A stretch of DNA of 10,939 nt from Novosphingobium sp. UBA6722 (GTDB taxonomy: Bacteria; Pseudomonadota; Alphaproteobacteria; Sphingomonadales; Sphingomonadaceae). Of the stretch, positions 1-7,062 are shown piece by piece (positions within the stretch are counted from its first letter, which is position 1; each line of letters opens with the position of its first letter). A program made the translations under genes and the position numbers. The notes under the pieces were generated by a model. That model searched no databases and was not told where the DNA came from. It saw only the letters and a program-made list of their open reading frames with translations. The stretch lies in contig DKII01000011.1 of the NCBI GenBank assembly GCA_002454125.1, forward strand, positions 1 through 10,939, given 5' to 3'.

Positions 1-40
1 GGGTGGTTGGGCCGGGGGAGCGGGGCGGTGGGTGGCGCGA

Positions 41-59
41 GGCCATCCGAAGGATGGCC
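41..59 (-). terminator. candidate terminator hairpin downstream of lptB
   Basis: Positions 41-48 (GGCCATCC) and 52-59 (GGATGGCC) form a perfect 8-bp stem closed by three bases. It lies 12 bases beyond the lptB stop on the side where that transcript would end. No U-run follows on the minus strand, so it is not a textbook intrinsic terminator; it could instead be a 3'-end stabilising or processing hairpin. The rest of 1-70 is G-rich on the plus strand and holds no other feature I can support. Confidence 0.4.
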
Positions 60-70
60 GGTCAACGCGG

Positions 71-847
71 TCACAGCGTGAAGCCCTCACCTAGGTAGAG
101 GCGGCGCACGTTCTCGTCCGCCACGAGCGCTTCGGGGCTGCCGGCAAACAGCACCTGGCCGCCATAGATGATGCAGCCCTTGTCGCAGATATCCAGCGTC
201 TCGCGGACGTTGTGATCGGTGATCAGCACCCCGATCCCGCGCTGCTTGAGATCGCGCACCAGATCGCGAATGTCGCTGATCGAAAGTGGGTCGATCCCTG
301 CAAAAGGCTCATCCAGCAGCATGATCGATGGCTTGGCAGCCAGCGCGCGGGCAATTTCGGCGCGGCGGCGTTCACCGCCCGACAGCGCCATTGCGGGGCT
401 GGCGCGCAGCCGGGTCAGGCCAAACTCCTCGAGCAGACGTTCCAGCTCGCTGGCGCGAACGTCGGCATCGGGTTCGACCAGTTCGAGCACGCAGTTGATG
501 TTCTGTTCAACCGTCATGCCGCGGAAGATGCTGGTTTCCTGGGGCAGGTAACCAAGGCCCAGAATCGCCCGCCGGTACATCGGCAAGTTGGTGACATCGA
601 CCCCGTCCATCAGGATCCGACCCGAGTCGGGGCGAACCAGGCCCATGATCGAATAGAAGCAGGTGGTCTTTCCGGCCCCGTTCGGTCCCAGCAGGCCCAG
701 CACTTCGCCCTTGGCCACTGACAGCGAGATATCGGTCAGGACGGCGCGCTTGTCATAGGACTTGGCGATCGAAATGACTTCGAGGCCGCCCTGCGTGAGC
801 ACGGAATTGGCTGCGGGCCGAGCGGCTTGGGTGTCAGTATCGGTCAT
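71..847 (-). CDS. lptB: LPS export ABC transporter ATP-binding protein LptB
   Basis: Cytoplasmic ATPase of the LptB2FGC complex, which extracts lipopolysaccharide from the inner membrane and drives it along the LptA bridge to the outer membrane. Visible in the 258-residue product: Walker A GPNGAGKTT (54-62), Q-loop Gln103, ABC signature LSGGE (155-159), Walker B IMLLDE (175-180), switch His212, and the LptB-like text FRGMTVEQNI after the Q-loop. All catalytic elements are intact and the length is usual for the family. I start at the ATG at 847 (MTDTDTQ) rather than 31 codons upstream at 940, because family members begin close to the first beta strand, the extension looks like non-coding sequence, and a weak AGG-containing site precedes 847. 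In many proteobacteria lptA sits directly upstream; here that side holds a divergent gene, so lptA and lptC must be elsewhere. Confidence 0.95.
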   Translation of the reverse strand: MTDTDTQAARPAANSVLTQGGLEVISIAKSYDKRAVLTDISLSVAKGEVLGLLGPNGAGKTTCFYSIMGLVRPDSGRILMDGVDVTNLPMYRRAILGLGYLPQETSIFRGMTVEQNINCVLELVEPDADVRASELERLLEEFGLTRLRASPAMALSGGERRRAEIARALAAKPSIMLLDEPFAGIDPLSISDIRDLVRDLKQRGIGVLITDHNVRETLDICDKGCIIYGGQVLFAGSPEALVADENVRRLYLGEGFTL

Positions 848-963
848 TGCACCTGCTCGTTTAGGGCGCGCGGCGAAACTCGGCAAGCAGGGGAAAGTCC
901 ATTTGGCAGGTTTCGTGCATGGGGCATCGACCAACGACATAGAACGCGATTGGTAAACGAGGC

Positions 964-992
964 TTGATCACTGCGCCCTTCGGTGTTTTACT
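964..992 (+). promoter_or_regulatory. candidate sigma70-type promoter for the 1055 membrane protein gene
   Basis: TTGATC (964-969, four of six to TTGACA) and TTTACT (987-992, four of six to TATAAT) are separated by exactly 17 bases. They lie 62 bases before the start codon of the downstream gene, in the 207-base divergent gap between lptB and that gene. Weak matches like this arise by chance, so this is only a plausible call. I see no equally good promoter for lptB on the other strand. Confidence 0.3.
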
Positions 993-1054
993 CACCTTGT
1001 CCTGAATGGCGGCACAGACTGCCGGGGCGCTGGGGAATGATAAGGGGATCGCCG

Positions 1055-1435
1055 ATGGCTAAGGCATCATATCGCGCAGACGTTTCGGCTCACACGGCCG
1101 ACAAGCCGCTCGACTGGCGCAAACGGATGAGCGATCACATCGCCTATGCCCTGCTGGCCTATACGGGCCTGCAGATCTTCGTGACCATGGGCGCCCTCAA
1201 CGCCAAGAGCGGCTCGCTCCTGCCCTATTTCGCGCTGGTCGTGCTGGTCGCCGCGATCATCCCGGCCTGCCGCCGCTTCGAACGCCGCTGGAACCGCCTG
1301 TCGGACGCCCAGGCCGTCGATCCGGCCCTTGCCCCCTATTATCGCCGTGACCGCAACTGGGTCTGGGCCCTCGCGATCGGCCTGCCCTTCATCGTGACCG
1401 GCGTGTTCAAGCTGCTGGCATTCGCCTTCACCTGA
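1055..1435 (+). CDS. conserved small inner-membrane protein, three predicted helices
   Basis: I do not recognise a named family. The 126-residue product has a polar, basic N-terminus and three hydrophobic stretches likely to span the membrane (about residues 28-48, 55-72 and 102-122). The second helix is followed by an Arg-rich segment (72-81), and a polar loop with DPALAPYYRRDRNW lies before the third. By the positive-inside rule the Arg-rich loop and the N-terminus would compete for the cytoplasm, so topology is uncertain. There is no signal peptidase site and no catalytic motif. The start at 1055 is chosen over the in-frame 983 because AAGGGG at 1042-1047 sits 7 bases upstream and the extra 24 residues look non-coding. 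It is divergent from lptB and ends 58 bases before pmbA in the same direction, so the two may be co-transcribed. Confidence 0.75.
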   Translation: MAKASYRADVSAHTADKPLDWRKRMSDHIAYALLAYTGLQIFVTMGALNAKSGSLLPYFALVVLVAAIIPACRRFERRWNRLSDAQAVDPALAPYYRRDRNWVWALAIGLPFIVTGVFKLLAFAFT

Positions 1436-1464
1436 TTGCCCTTCGGCATTCGAGTACCTAGATC

Positions 1465-1488
1465 GGCCACTCCGCTACCGGAGTGACC
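1465..1488 (+). promoter_or_regulatory. hairpin that sequesters the pmbA ribosome binding site
   Basis: CACTCCG (1468-1474), loop CTAC, and CGGAGTG (1479-1485) make a perfect 7-bp stem. Two more G-C pairs extend it beyond a single mismatch (1465-1466 with 1487-1488). The only credible Shine-Dalgarno sequence for pmbA, GGAG at 1480-1483, lies wholly in the 3' arm. The structure could damp translation, or act as a terminator of the upstream gene with a very short pyrimidine tail. The hairpin is seen directly; its role is inferred. Confidence 0.4.
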
Positions 1489-1493
1489 CTTTC

Positions 1494-2840
1494 ATGCTGA
1501 CCCCTTCCGCCGCCCAGGAACGCGCTGCCGCGCTGATCGACCTTGCCCGTCAGGCCGGGGCCGATGCCGCTGACGCGATCTATTCGGGCAGTTCCTCTGA
1601 AGGGGTGCAGGTCCGGCTCGGCAAGCTGGAAGATATCGAACGCAGCGAAAGCGAGCATCTGGACCTGCGGGTCTTTGTCGGCCGCCGCTCGGCCTCGATC
1701 GGATCAAGCGACCTGTCCGATGCCGCGCTGAAGGAACTGGCCGCCCGCGCGGTCGACATGGCCCGTGCCGCCCCGGAAGACCAGTACGCAGGCCTTGCCC
1801 CTGAGGAACTGCTGCACCGCGCTGCGCTGACCGATCTCGATCTGGAAGACAGCGCCGAGCCCAGCCCGCAGGATCTGCTGGCCCGCGCCTTGGCAGCCGA
1901 AGACGCGGCGCGCGCCGTTGCCGGTGTGACCAACAGCGAAGGCGGATCGGCCAGCCTGGCTCGCCGCGTGATGGCACTGGTCACCAGCCATGGCTTTGCC
2001 GGGGCCTATGGCGGCACCAGCCACGGGATCAGCGCCGTGGTCATCGCCGGCGAAGGCGATGCGATGCAGCGCGACTATGGCTATCGCACGGCCCGCCACC
2101 TTGGTGACCTGCCCGCCCCCGAGGAGATCGGGCAGATGGCCGGGGACCGTGCAGTGGCGCGGCTCAATCCCGGCCGCCTGAAAAGTGGTCCGCTGCCGGT
2201 GGTCTTCGACCCCCGTGTTGGCGGTTCGCTGATCGGGCACCTGACCGGGGCCATGTCGGGCAATGCGATTGCGCGCCGCGCCAGCTTCCTGCTCGACCGT
2301 GATGGAGCGCAGCTGTTCAAGCCCGGGATCACCATTGTCGATGATCCGCTGCGTCCGCGCGGCCTGTCCTCGCGCCCGTTCGATGGCGAAGGTCTGCCGG
2401 TCGCTCGGCGGGAATTGGTGGCGGACGGCCATCTGACCGGCTGGCTGATGGACAGCGCCGCTGCCCGCCAGCTGGGCGGCACCCCGACTGGCCACGCCGT
2501 GCGCGGCGCGGGCGGATCACCGGGTGTCGGCACCAGCAACCTGCACCTTGCGGCTGGCACAGTAACACCTGAAGAGCTGATGGCCGACATTGCCGACGGT
2601 GTTTATGTGACCGAGCTGATCGGCCACGGCGTGAACGGCGTGACCGGCGATTACAGCCGCGGCGCCTCGGGCTTCCGGATCGTGGGTGGCAAGATCGCCG
2701 GCCCGGTCGCCGAGTTCACCGTGGCAGGCAACCTGATCGACATGTACGCTGCCCTAACCCCGGCCAACGACCTGGAGTGGCACCGCGGCATCAACGTGCC
2801 GACGATCCGCATCGACGGAATGACGATCGCGGGCGATTAA
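1494..2840 (+). CDS. pmbA: TldD/PmbA family protein, PmbA (TldE) subunit
   Basis: PmbA/TldE pairs with TldD in a cytoplasmic heterodimeric metalloprotease. In E. coli the complex completes microcin B17 maturation and degrades the antitoxin CcdA. TldD carries the zinc-binding HExxxH; PmbA normally lacks it, and none is present here. Evidence: 448 residues, close to the roughly 450 of E. coli PmbA; the N-terminal block GKLEDIERSESEHLDLRVFVGRR, which forms part of the substrate chamber; and a C-terminal Gly-rich block (about 381-420) reading NGVTGDYSRGASGF then GPVAEFTVAGNL, diagnostic of the family. The ATG at 1494 follows GGAG at 1480-1483. tldD is not in this window, as is usual since the two genes are often unlinked. 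The gene runs convergently into the next one with a 30-base gap. Confidence 0.92.
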   Translation: MLTPSAAQERAAALIDLARQAGADAADAIYSGSSSEGVQVRLGKLEDIERSESEHLDLRVFVGRRSASIGSSDLSDAALKELAARAVDMARAAPEDQYAGLAPEELLHRAALTDLDLEDSAEPSPQDLLARALAAEDAARAVAGVTNSEGGSASLARRVMALVTSHGFAGAYGGTSHGISAVVIAGEGDAMQRDYGYRTARHLGDLPAPEEIGQMAGDRAVARLNPGRLKSGPLPVVFDPRVGGSLIGHLTGAMSGNAIARRASFLLDRDGAQLFKPGITIVDDPLRPRGLSSRPFDGEGLPVARRELVADGHLTGWLMDSAAARQLGGTPTGHAVRGAGGSPGVGTSNLHLAAGTVTPEELMADIADGVYVTELIGHGVNGVTGDYSRGASGFRIVGGKIAGPVAEFTVAGNLIDMYAALTPANDLEWHRGINVPTIRIDGMTIAGD

Positions 2841-2870
2841 GATGCGGGGGATTGCCGGCGCACTGGCAGC

Positions 2871-3620
2871 CTATTTACCGCCCTTGGCGGCAGCGATGTG
2901 CTGATCCATCGCCTTGAGGATGGCAGTTTCGATCTGCTTGTCTTCCTCTGGCGTCATCGGCTCGTTCTCCGCCGCGACCCGCAATTCGCCCAGCGCAGTG
3001 CCAAGCGGTTTCAGCTTTGCCAGCGCGGGCCGTGTCCTGAACTGCCGCTCAAGCTCAAGCAATTCATTGTCGCTAAGCTTACTGACCGTATGCGCCACGA
3101 CGCGCTTGGTATCCGCGTTGAACGAGGCCACTCCTACGCTCCCGGTATTGACCGCATCCGATAACATTTGCTTGCTGTCGAACGACTCTACCACCGCGCC
3201 CATCATCTTTCGGCCGAGCGGCGAGCGATAGAACCGGGCGATATCGGCCGCTTCGCTGGCATTAAGGGTGCCACGAAGGGCGGCGATCTGACGCGGCAGG
3301 TAAAGCTCGCGCAAACGCGCATCGCGCGACTTGAGGATTGGTAGCAGCGCGTTCGCCATGGCCCGACCCATTCCTGGATAACGCCGTTCAGCCAGCGCGA
3401 GCTCCGGCGAGGCAATGGCAAACTGTTCTGCCATCGCATCTGCAACCAAGGCCATGGACAAGTCGAGGTTGCTCGATTCCTCGATCGATCGGATGACATC
3501 GCGGAACGGCGCATCGGCATCAGCCTGTTCTGCCGCAGGCGCGGTTGTAACCGGCTGCGCGGCAAGAGGATGGCCAAGCGCTGCAAGGCTCAAGATGACA
3601 CTCAGCACAAGAATGCGCAC
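2871..3620 (-). CDS. secreted DUF2059-like protein
   Basis: The 249-residue product opens with a signal peptide: Arg2, a hydrophobic core over residues 3-16, and a probable cleavage near Ala-Leu-Ala-Ala-Gln at 18-22, so a periplasmic location is likely. The mature part is helical, with a long low-complexity-free alpha region and the block FYRSPLGRKMM at 130-140. That matches the recurring FYxSPxGRKMM signature of DUF2059 proteins, whose molecular function is not established. I start at GTG 3620: GGGAGA lies six bases upstream and the signal peptide begins at the second codon. Opening at ATG 3689 would put 23 polar residues before the signal peptide and remove most of the promoter space shared with the divergent acetyltransferase gene. 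It is convergent with pmbA. Confidence 0.75.
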   Translation of the reverse strand: MRILVLSVILSLAALGHPLAAQPVTTAPAAEQADADAPFRDVIRSIEESSNLDLSMALVADAMAEQFAIASPELALAERRYPGMGRAMANALLPILKSRDARLRELYLPRQIAALRGTLNASEAADIARFYRSPLGRKMMGAVVESFDSKQMLSDAVNTGSVGVASFNADTKRVVAHTVSKLSDNELLELERQFRTRPALAKLKPLGTALGELRVAAENEPMTPEEDKQIETAILKAMDQHIAAAKGGK

Positions 3621-3715
3621 ACAAGTCTCCCGGATCGATATCAATTGCGAAGGTAGCACAGTGGTTTGAGGGCGCCAGTCTTGCATCAACCCGGTCTCCC
3701 GGTCATGCTTTGGCC

Positions 3716-4246
3716 ATGCAGATCCGTCCTGCCCGACCCGAAGACTGCCCGGCCATTGCCGAGATCTACGCCCATCATGTGCTGAACGGCACGGCGAGCT
3801 ACGAGACTGCGCCGCCCGATAGCGCCGAGATGAACCGCCGCATGGAGCGGGTAGTGGGCTCAGGCTGGCCCTGGCTGGTGGCCGAGGACAATGATGGTCG
3901 CTTGCTGGGCTATGCCTATGCGACCCAGTTCCGCGATCGCGCCGCTTATCGCTTTGTCTGCGAAGACAGCATCTATATCCGCCAGGATGCGCGCGGCCAG
4001 GGCGTGGGCAAGGCGCTGCTGGCGGCGCTGCTGGACGCCTGCACGGCCGCCGGGTTTCGCCAGATGGTGGCGGTGATCGGCGGGGCAGAGCCAGCGTCCG
4101 AAGCGCTCCATGCCCGTCTCGGTTTCACCCTGGCCGGCCGGCTTGCCGGTATCGGCCGCAAACACGGGCGCTGGCTCGATACGCTCTACATGCAGCGCGC
4201 GCTGGGACCGGGGAGCCAAGAACCGCCCCCTTTCGAACCCAGTTGA
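3716..4246 (+). CDS. GNAT family N-acetyltransferase, phosphinothricin acetyltransferase (Pat/Bar)-like
   Basis: Transfers an acetyl group from acetyl-CoA to a small amine; the Pat-like branch includes methionine sulfone, methionine sulfoximine and phosphinothricin acetyltransferases. In the 176-residue product: N-terminal IRPARPEDCPAIAEIYAHHV (3-22) typical of Pat-like enzymes, the EDSIYI strand (83-88), the acetyl-CoA pyrophosphate-binding motif A RGQGVG (93-98), and the Pat hallmark GFTLAG followed by GRKHGRWLDTLYMQ (147-160). The C-terminal dozen residues, rich in Pro and Glu, go beyond the usual end. The start is ATG 3716; an in-frame TTG at 3710 is less likely. No strong Shine-Dalgarno is visible, so translation may be weak. 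The true substrate cannot be told. Single gene, divergent from the secreted protein gene. Confidence 0.88.
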   Translation: MQIRPARPEDCPAIAEIYAHHVLNGTASYETAPPDSAEMNRRMERVVGSGWPWLVAEDNDGRLLGYAYATQFRDRAAYRFVCEDSIYIRQDARGQGVGKALLAALLDACTAAGFRQMVAVIGGAEPASEALHARLGFTLAGRLAGIGRKHGRWLDTLYMQRALGPGSQEPPPFEPS

Positions 4247-4264
4247 CGGTGATCAATTCGGGGC

Positions 4265-4293
4265 TTGGCATTTCCGTCTAAACGGCGCTTAAT
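4265..4293 (+). promoter_or_regulatory. candidate promoter of the monooxygenase operon
   Basis: TTGGCA (4265-4270) matches TTGACA at five of six bases, and CTTAAT (4288-4293) matches the last four bases of TATAAT with a 17-base spacer. The -10 hexamer overlaps the inverted repeat at 4289-4304, the geometry expected when a repressor occludes RNA polymerase. Transcription would start near 4300, about 25 bases before the GTG start codon. Confidence 0.45.
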
Positions 4294-4304
4294 CGGACGA
4301 TTAA
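4289..4304. promoter_or_regulatory. operator 1: TTAATCG-GA-CGATTAA inverted repeat
   Basis: A perfect 7+7 inverted repeat with a two-base centre, over the -10 region of the monooxygenase operon. A sister site upstream of the second operon (7699-7716) has the same half-site layout: 12 of 16 core positions are identical, and the changes outside the centre are compensatory (T/A against C/G). Size and symmetry fit a TetR-family dimer. The regulator gene is not in the window. Confidence 0.65.
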
Positions 4305-4326
4305 AAGAGCGAGAGGAGAGTCGCCT

Positions 4327-5865
4327 GTGACCGGACAAGCAGCGGCATTGCAAGCCAGCCAGGATGTTACCCACGTCGACGTGCTGATCGTTGGCGCCGG
4401 GATTTCAGGCATCGGTTCGGCCTATCACCTGCAGGAGCAGAGCCCCGGCAAGTCCTATGTCATCCTGGAGATGAAGGAGACCTTTGGCGGCACCTGGGAA
4501 ACGCACAAGTATCCCGGCGTCCGCTCGGACAGCGATCTCTATACCTTCGGCTATCGCTTCAAGCCGTGGATCGGTCCGCCAATCGCCAGTTCGGCCGAAA
4601 TTCTGAAATACATGGGCGAGGTGATCGAGGACAACGGGATCGCCCCGCATATCCGCTATGGCCACCGCGTCACCCGCGCCGCCTGGGACAGCAAGACCAA
4701 CCTCTGGACGGTCGATGCCGTCCGCGCGAGCGACGGTGCCGAAGTCAGCTTCACCGCCAACTTCCTGTGGATGTGCCAGGGCTATTACGATCACGAAAAG
4801 CCCTACATGCCCGACTGGCCGGGGATGGACCGCTTCAAGGGTCAGCTGATCCACGCGCAGCTGTGGGATCCGAAGATCGATTATACCGGCAAGAAAGTGC
4901 TGGTGATCGGATCGGGCGCGACTGCCGCCACGGTGATCCCGGCCTTTGCCGAGAAGGCCGCGCACGTGACCATGCTCCAGCGCTCGCCAACCTACTTCTA
5001 CTGCAGCGAGAACAAGAACGAACTGGCCGACCGGATGCGTGAGATCGGGATCGACGAGCCGACGATCCACCGCGTTGTCCGTGCCCAGATCATGTACGAT
5101 CAGGACGTCACCCAGCGGCGCTGCATCGAAGAACCCGATGCGGTCTTCGAAGAACTCAAGGCGCTGGTCCGCGCCTTTACCGGCAAGGAGGACTTCGAGT
5201 TCGAGCCGCACTTCATTCCGAAGTACCGCCCCTGGCAGCAGCGGCTCGCCTTCTGCCCCGAAGGCGACATCTTCAAGGCCGCCGTCCAGGGCAAGCTGAC
5301 CGTCTTTACCGACGAGCTCGACACCTTCACGGAAACGGGTGTTCGCACCAAGTCGGGCGATGAGATCGAAGCGGACATCATCGTCGCAGCTACCGGCTTC
5401 AACCTGCTGATGATGGGCGGGATCCCGTTCTTCGTCGATGACCAGCCGGTCGATTGGCACGAAACGGTCAACTATCGTGGGATGATGTTCACCGGCGTGC
5501 CCAACATGGTCTGGGTCATGGGCTATTTCCGCGCGAGCTGGACCCTGCGGGTCGACATGCTGGGCGATTTTGTCTGCAAGCTGCTGAACCACATGGACGA
5601 AAAGGGCGTGAAGCGGGTCGAGGTTGCCTTGCGCGACGAAGACCACAACATGCCGCTCTATGATTGGATCGAGAGTGAGAACTTCAACCCTGGCTACCTG
5701 ATGCGCGGCCTGAAGATGATGCCGAAGCGCGGCGACAAGCCAGAATGGCGCCACAATCAGGATTACTGGCGCGAGAAGGACGAAATCCCGTTCATCGACC
5801 TGGAAGGCAGCGAGTTCGTTTATGACGGCGTGCGCGCCGGGACGCGGGTAACCGAAGCCGCCTAG
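4327..5865 (+). CDS. Baeyer-Villiger-type flavin-containing monooxygenase
   Basis: Class B flavoprotein monooxygenase: with FAD, NADPH and O2 it inserts an oxygen next to a ketone carbonyl (giving an ester or lactone) or oxidises a heteroatom. In the 512-residue product: FAD-binding GAGISG (23-28), the GGTW block (54-57), the complete Baeyer-Villiger fingerprint FKGQLIHAQLWD (170-181, F-x-G-x3-H-x3-W-D), NADPH-binding GSGATA (195-200), and the late ATGFN motif. The Trp-Asp ending separates it from ordinary FMOs, and the overall style recalls EthA-like enzymes. The start is GTG 4327, six bases after the purine-rich GAGAGGAGAG at 4311-4320. First gene of an operon behind the 4289-4304 operator; the thioesterase follows after 40 bases. 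The substrate is unknown: a cyclic or long-chain ketone is plausible from the cluster. A 556-codon open frame on the opposite strand is a composition artefact. Confidence 0.92.
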   Translation: MTGQAAALQASQDVTHVDVLIVGAGISGIGSAYHLQEQSPGKSYVILEMKETFGGTWETHKYPGVRSDSDLYTFGYRFKPWIGPPIASSAEILKYMGEVIEDNGIAPHIRYGHRVTRAAWDSKTNLWTVDAVRASDGAEVSFTANFLWMCQGYYDHEKPYMPDWPGMDRFKGQLIHAQLWDPKIDYTGKKVLVIGSGATAATVIPAFAEKAAHVTMLQRSPTYFYCSENKNELADRMREIGIDEPTIHRVVRAQIMYDQDVTQRRCIEEPDAVFEELKALVRAFTGKEDFEFEPHFIPKYRPWQQRLAFCPEGDIFKAAVQGKLTVFTDELDTFTETGVRTKSGDEIEADIIVAATGFNLLMMGGIPFFVDDQPVDWHETVNYRGMMFTGVPNMVWVMGYFRASWTLRVDMLGDFVCKLLNHMDEKGVKRVEVALRDEDHNMPLYDWIESENFNPGYLMRGLKMMPKRGDKPEWRHNQDYWREKDEIPFIDLEGSEFVYDGVRAGTRVTEAA

Positions 5866-5905
5866 CCGGTTTACAGCCGCGCCGCTTTCCGCCAGATCGG
5901 TTGCC

Positions 5906-6352
5906 ATGAGCAACGCATCGATCTGGTGGGGTGGCGCGCATCCGCCCCTGCAACCCATGACCGCGTTGGGCGAAAATGCCCTGCCCGGCCATATCGGCAT
6001 CGAATTCGTCGACTGCGGCGATGACTGGATCCGCGCGCGGATGCCGGTGGACGAGCGCACCCAGCAACCGTTCAAGCGGCTCCATGGCGGGGCTTCCGTC
6101 GCCCTGGCGGAGACGATCGGATCGGTCGCCGCCAGCTATTGCGTCGATCGCGAGAAGTTCGTCGCCGTGGGCATGGAGATCAACGCCAACCACATCCGCC
6201 CGGCCTACTCCGGTTGGGTCTATGCCACGGCCAGGCCCGAGGCGTTGGGCCGCACGACCCAGGTCTGGACGATCCGGATCGAGGATGAGGCGGGCAAGCT
6301 GGTCTGCATCTCGCGCTTTACCGTCGCGGTGATCCCGGTGGACCGCAAGTGA
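5906..6352 (+). CDS. hotdog-fold acyl-CoA thioesterase, PaaI/YdiI (MenI)-like
   Basis: Hydrolyses an acyl-CoA to free acid and CoA. The 148-residue product closely parallels E. coli YdiI/MenI through RTQQPFKRLHGGASVALAET, and the YdiI active-site residues Gln48, His54 and Glu63 correspond to Gln54, His60 and Glu69 here, so it is probably active. The later EINANHIRP block (91-99) also matches. E. coli MenI acts on dihydroxynaphthoyl-CoA in menaquinone synthesis; sphingomonads generally use ubiquinone and this gene lies among catabolic genes, so a role in releasing a pathway acid or recycling CoA is more likely (inference). The start is ATG 5906 because the Ile-Trp just downstream aligns with the YdiI N-terminus; the ribosome site is weak and coupling to the upstream gene is likely. 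Its last codon overlaps the next start by 4 nt. Confidence 0.88.
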   Translation: MSNASIWWGGAHPPLQPMTALGENALPGHIGIEFVDCGDDWIRARMPVDERTQQPFKRLHGGASVALAETIGSVAASYCVDREKFVAVGMEINANHIRPAYSGWVYATARPEALGRTTQVWTIRIEDEAGKLVCISRFTVAVIPVDRK

Positions 6353-7062
6353 CCGGATCGGTCGCCGTGATCGGGGCCGGTGATCACATCGGCGCCGCCA
6401 TCGCCCGCCGCTTTGCTGCCGAGGGCTTCGTGGTCCACGCCGGCCGCCGCAATGGTGAGAAGTTGGCGCCGCTGCTGGGCGGCAATATCACCGGCCGCAG
6501 CCTGGATGCGCGCGAGAGCGAGGACGTCACGGCCTTCCTGGCCGAGGCAGAGGCGCGCGCGCCGCTCGACCTGGTGGTGTTCAACGTCGGTGCCAACGTC
6601 AGTTTCCCGCTGACCGAAACGACCGACCGGGTGTTTCGCAAGGTCTGGGAAATGGCCTGCTATGCCGGCTTCGTCTCGGTCCGCGAGGCGGCCAGGCTGA
6701 TGCTGCCGCGCGGGAGCGGCAAGATCTTCGTGACTGGCGCCACCGCCGGCCTGCGCGGCAATCCCGGCTATGCTGCCTTCGCCGCCGCCAAGGCCGGCCT
6801 GCGCGCCATGGCGCAATCGGCGGCGCGCGAACTGTGGCCGCAGGGCATCCACGTCGCCCACCTGGTGATCGATGCCGGGGTCGACACCGCATGGGTGCGG
6901 GCACGGGTGATCGAGCGGATCGGGGAAGAGGCTCTGGCCGCCCAGCCCGACCTGCTGATGCCGCCCGAAGCCGTGGCCGAGGCCTATTGGGCGCTCTACA
7001 GCCAGCCAAAATCGGCCTGGACCTTTGAGCAGGAAATCCGGCCTTACGGGGAGAAGTGGTGA
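6349..7062 (+). CDS. divergent short-chain dehydrogenase/reductase family protein lacking the Ser/Tyr catalytic pair
   Basis: Rossmann-fold SDR of 237 residues. The nucleotide-binding loop is IGAGDHIG (8-15) instead of TGxxxGIG, and NVGAN (79-83) replaces NNAG. Aligned by eye to FabG, the catalytic Ser138 is Ala131 and the catalytic Tyr151 is Phe144, while the Lys is kept as Lys148 (GYAAFAAAKAG, 140-150). I recall a subgroup of SDRs with FAxAK plus a following HVAHLVIDAG-like block (168-177 here), so this looks like a conserved variant and not a damaged gene. A standard hydride-transfer mechanism is unlikely; it may bind nucleotide or use another chemistry. The GTG start at 6349 overlaps the thioesterase stop (GTGA), indicating translational coupling, and the stop overlaps the next ATG by one base. 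Confidence 0.85.
   Translation: MTGSVAVIGAGDHIGAAIARRFAAEGFVVHAGRRNGEKLAPLLGGNITGRSLDARESEDVTAFLAEAEARAPLDLVVFNVGANVSFPLTETTDRVFRKVWEMACYAGFVSVREAARLMLPRGSGKIFVTGATAGLRGNPGYAAFAAAKAGLRAMAQSAARELWPQGIHVAHLVIDAGVDTAWVRARVIERIGEEALAAQPDLLMPPEAVAEAYWALYSQPKSAWTFEQEIRPYGEKW

Noticed and set aside
848..940. N-terminal extension of LptB to an upstream ATG at 940
   Set aside because: It adds 31 residues not typical of LptB, without a ribosome site; the ATG at 847 fits the family length.
1704..2495. Long minus-strand open frame within pmbA
   Set aside because: pmbA is strongly supported by family blocks at both ends; the antisense product has no recognisable content.
3621..3689. N-terminal extension of the secreted protein to ATG 3689
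   Set aside because: It would bury the signal peptide behind 23 polar residues; GTG 3620 has GGGAGA at good spacing.
4274..4285. CCGTCTAAACGG as a third operator-like palindrome
   Set aside because: Only an imperfect, short repeat with a different core; it falls in the promoter spacer and has no counterpart upstream of unit 2.
4405..6075. A 556-codon open frame on the minus strand opposite the monooxygenase and thioesterase genes
   Set aside because: The plus strand carries two clear enzymes with full motifs. The antisense translation is His/Asp/Val-rich without recognisable motifs, as expected for a frame opposite GC-rich coding DNA.
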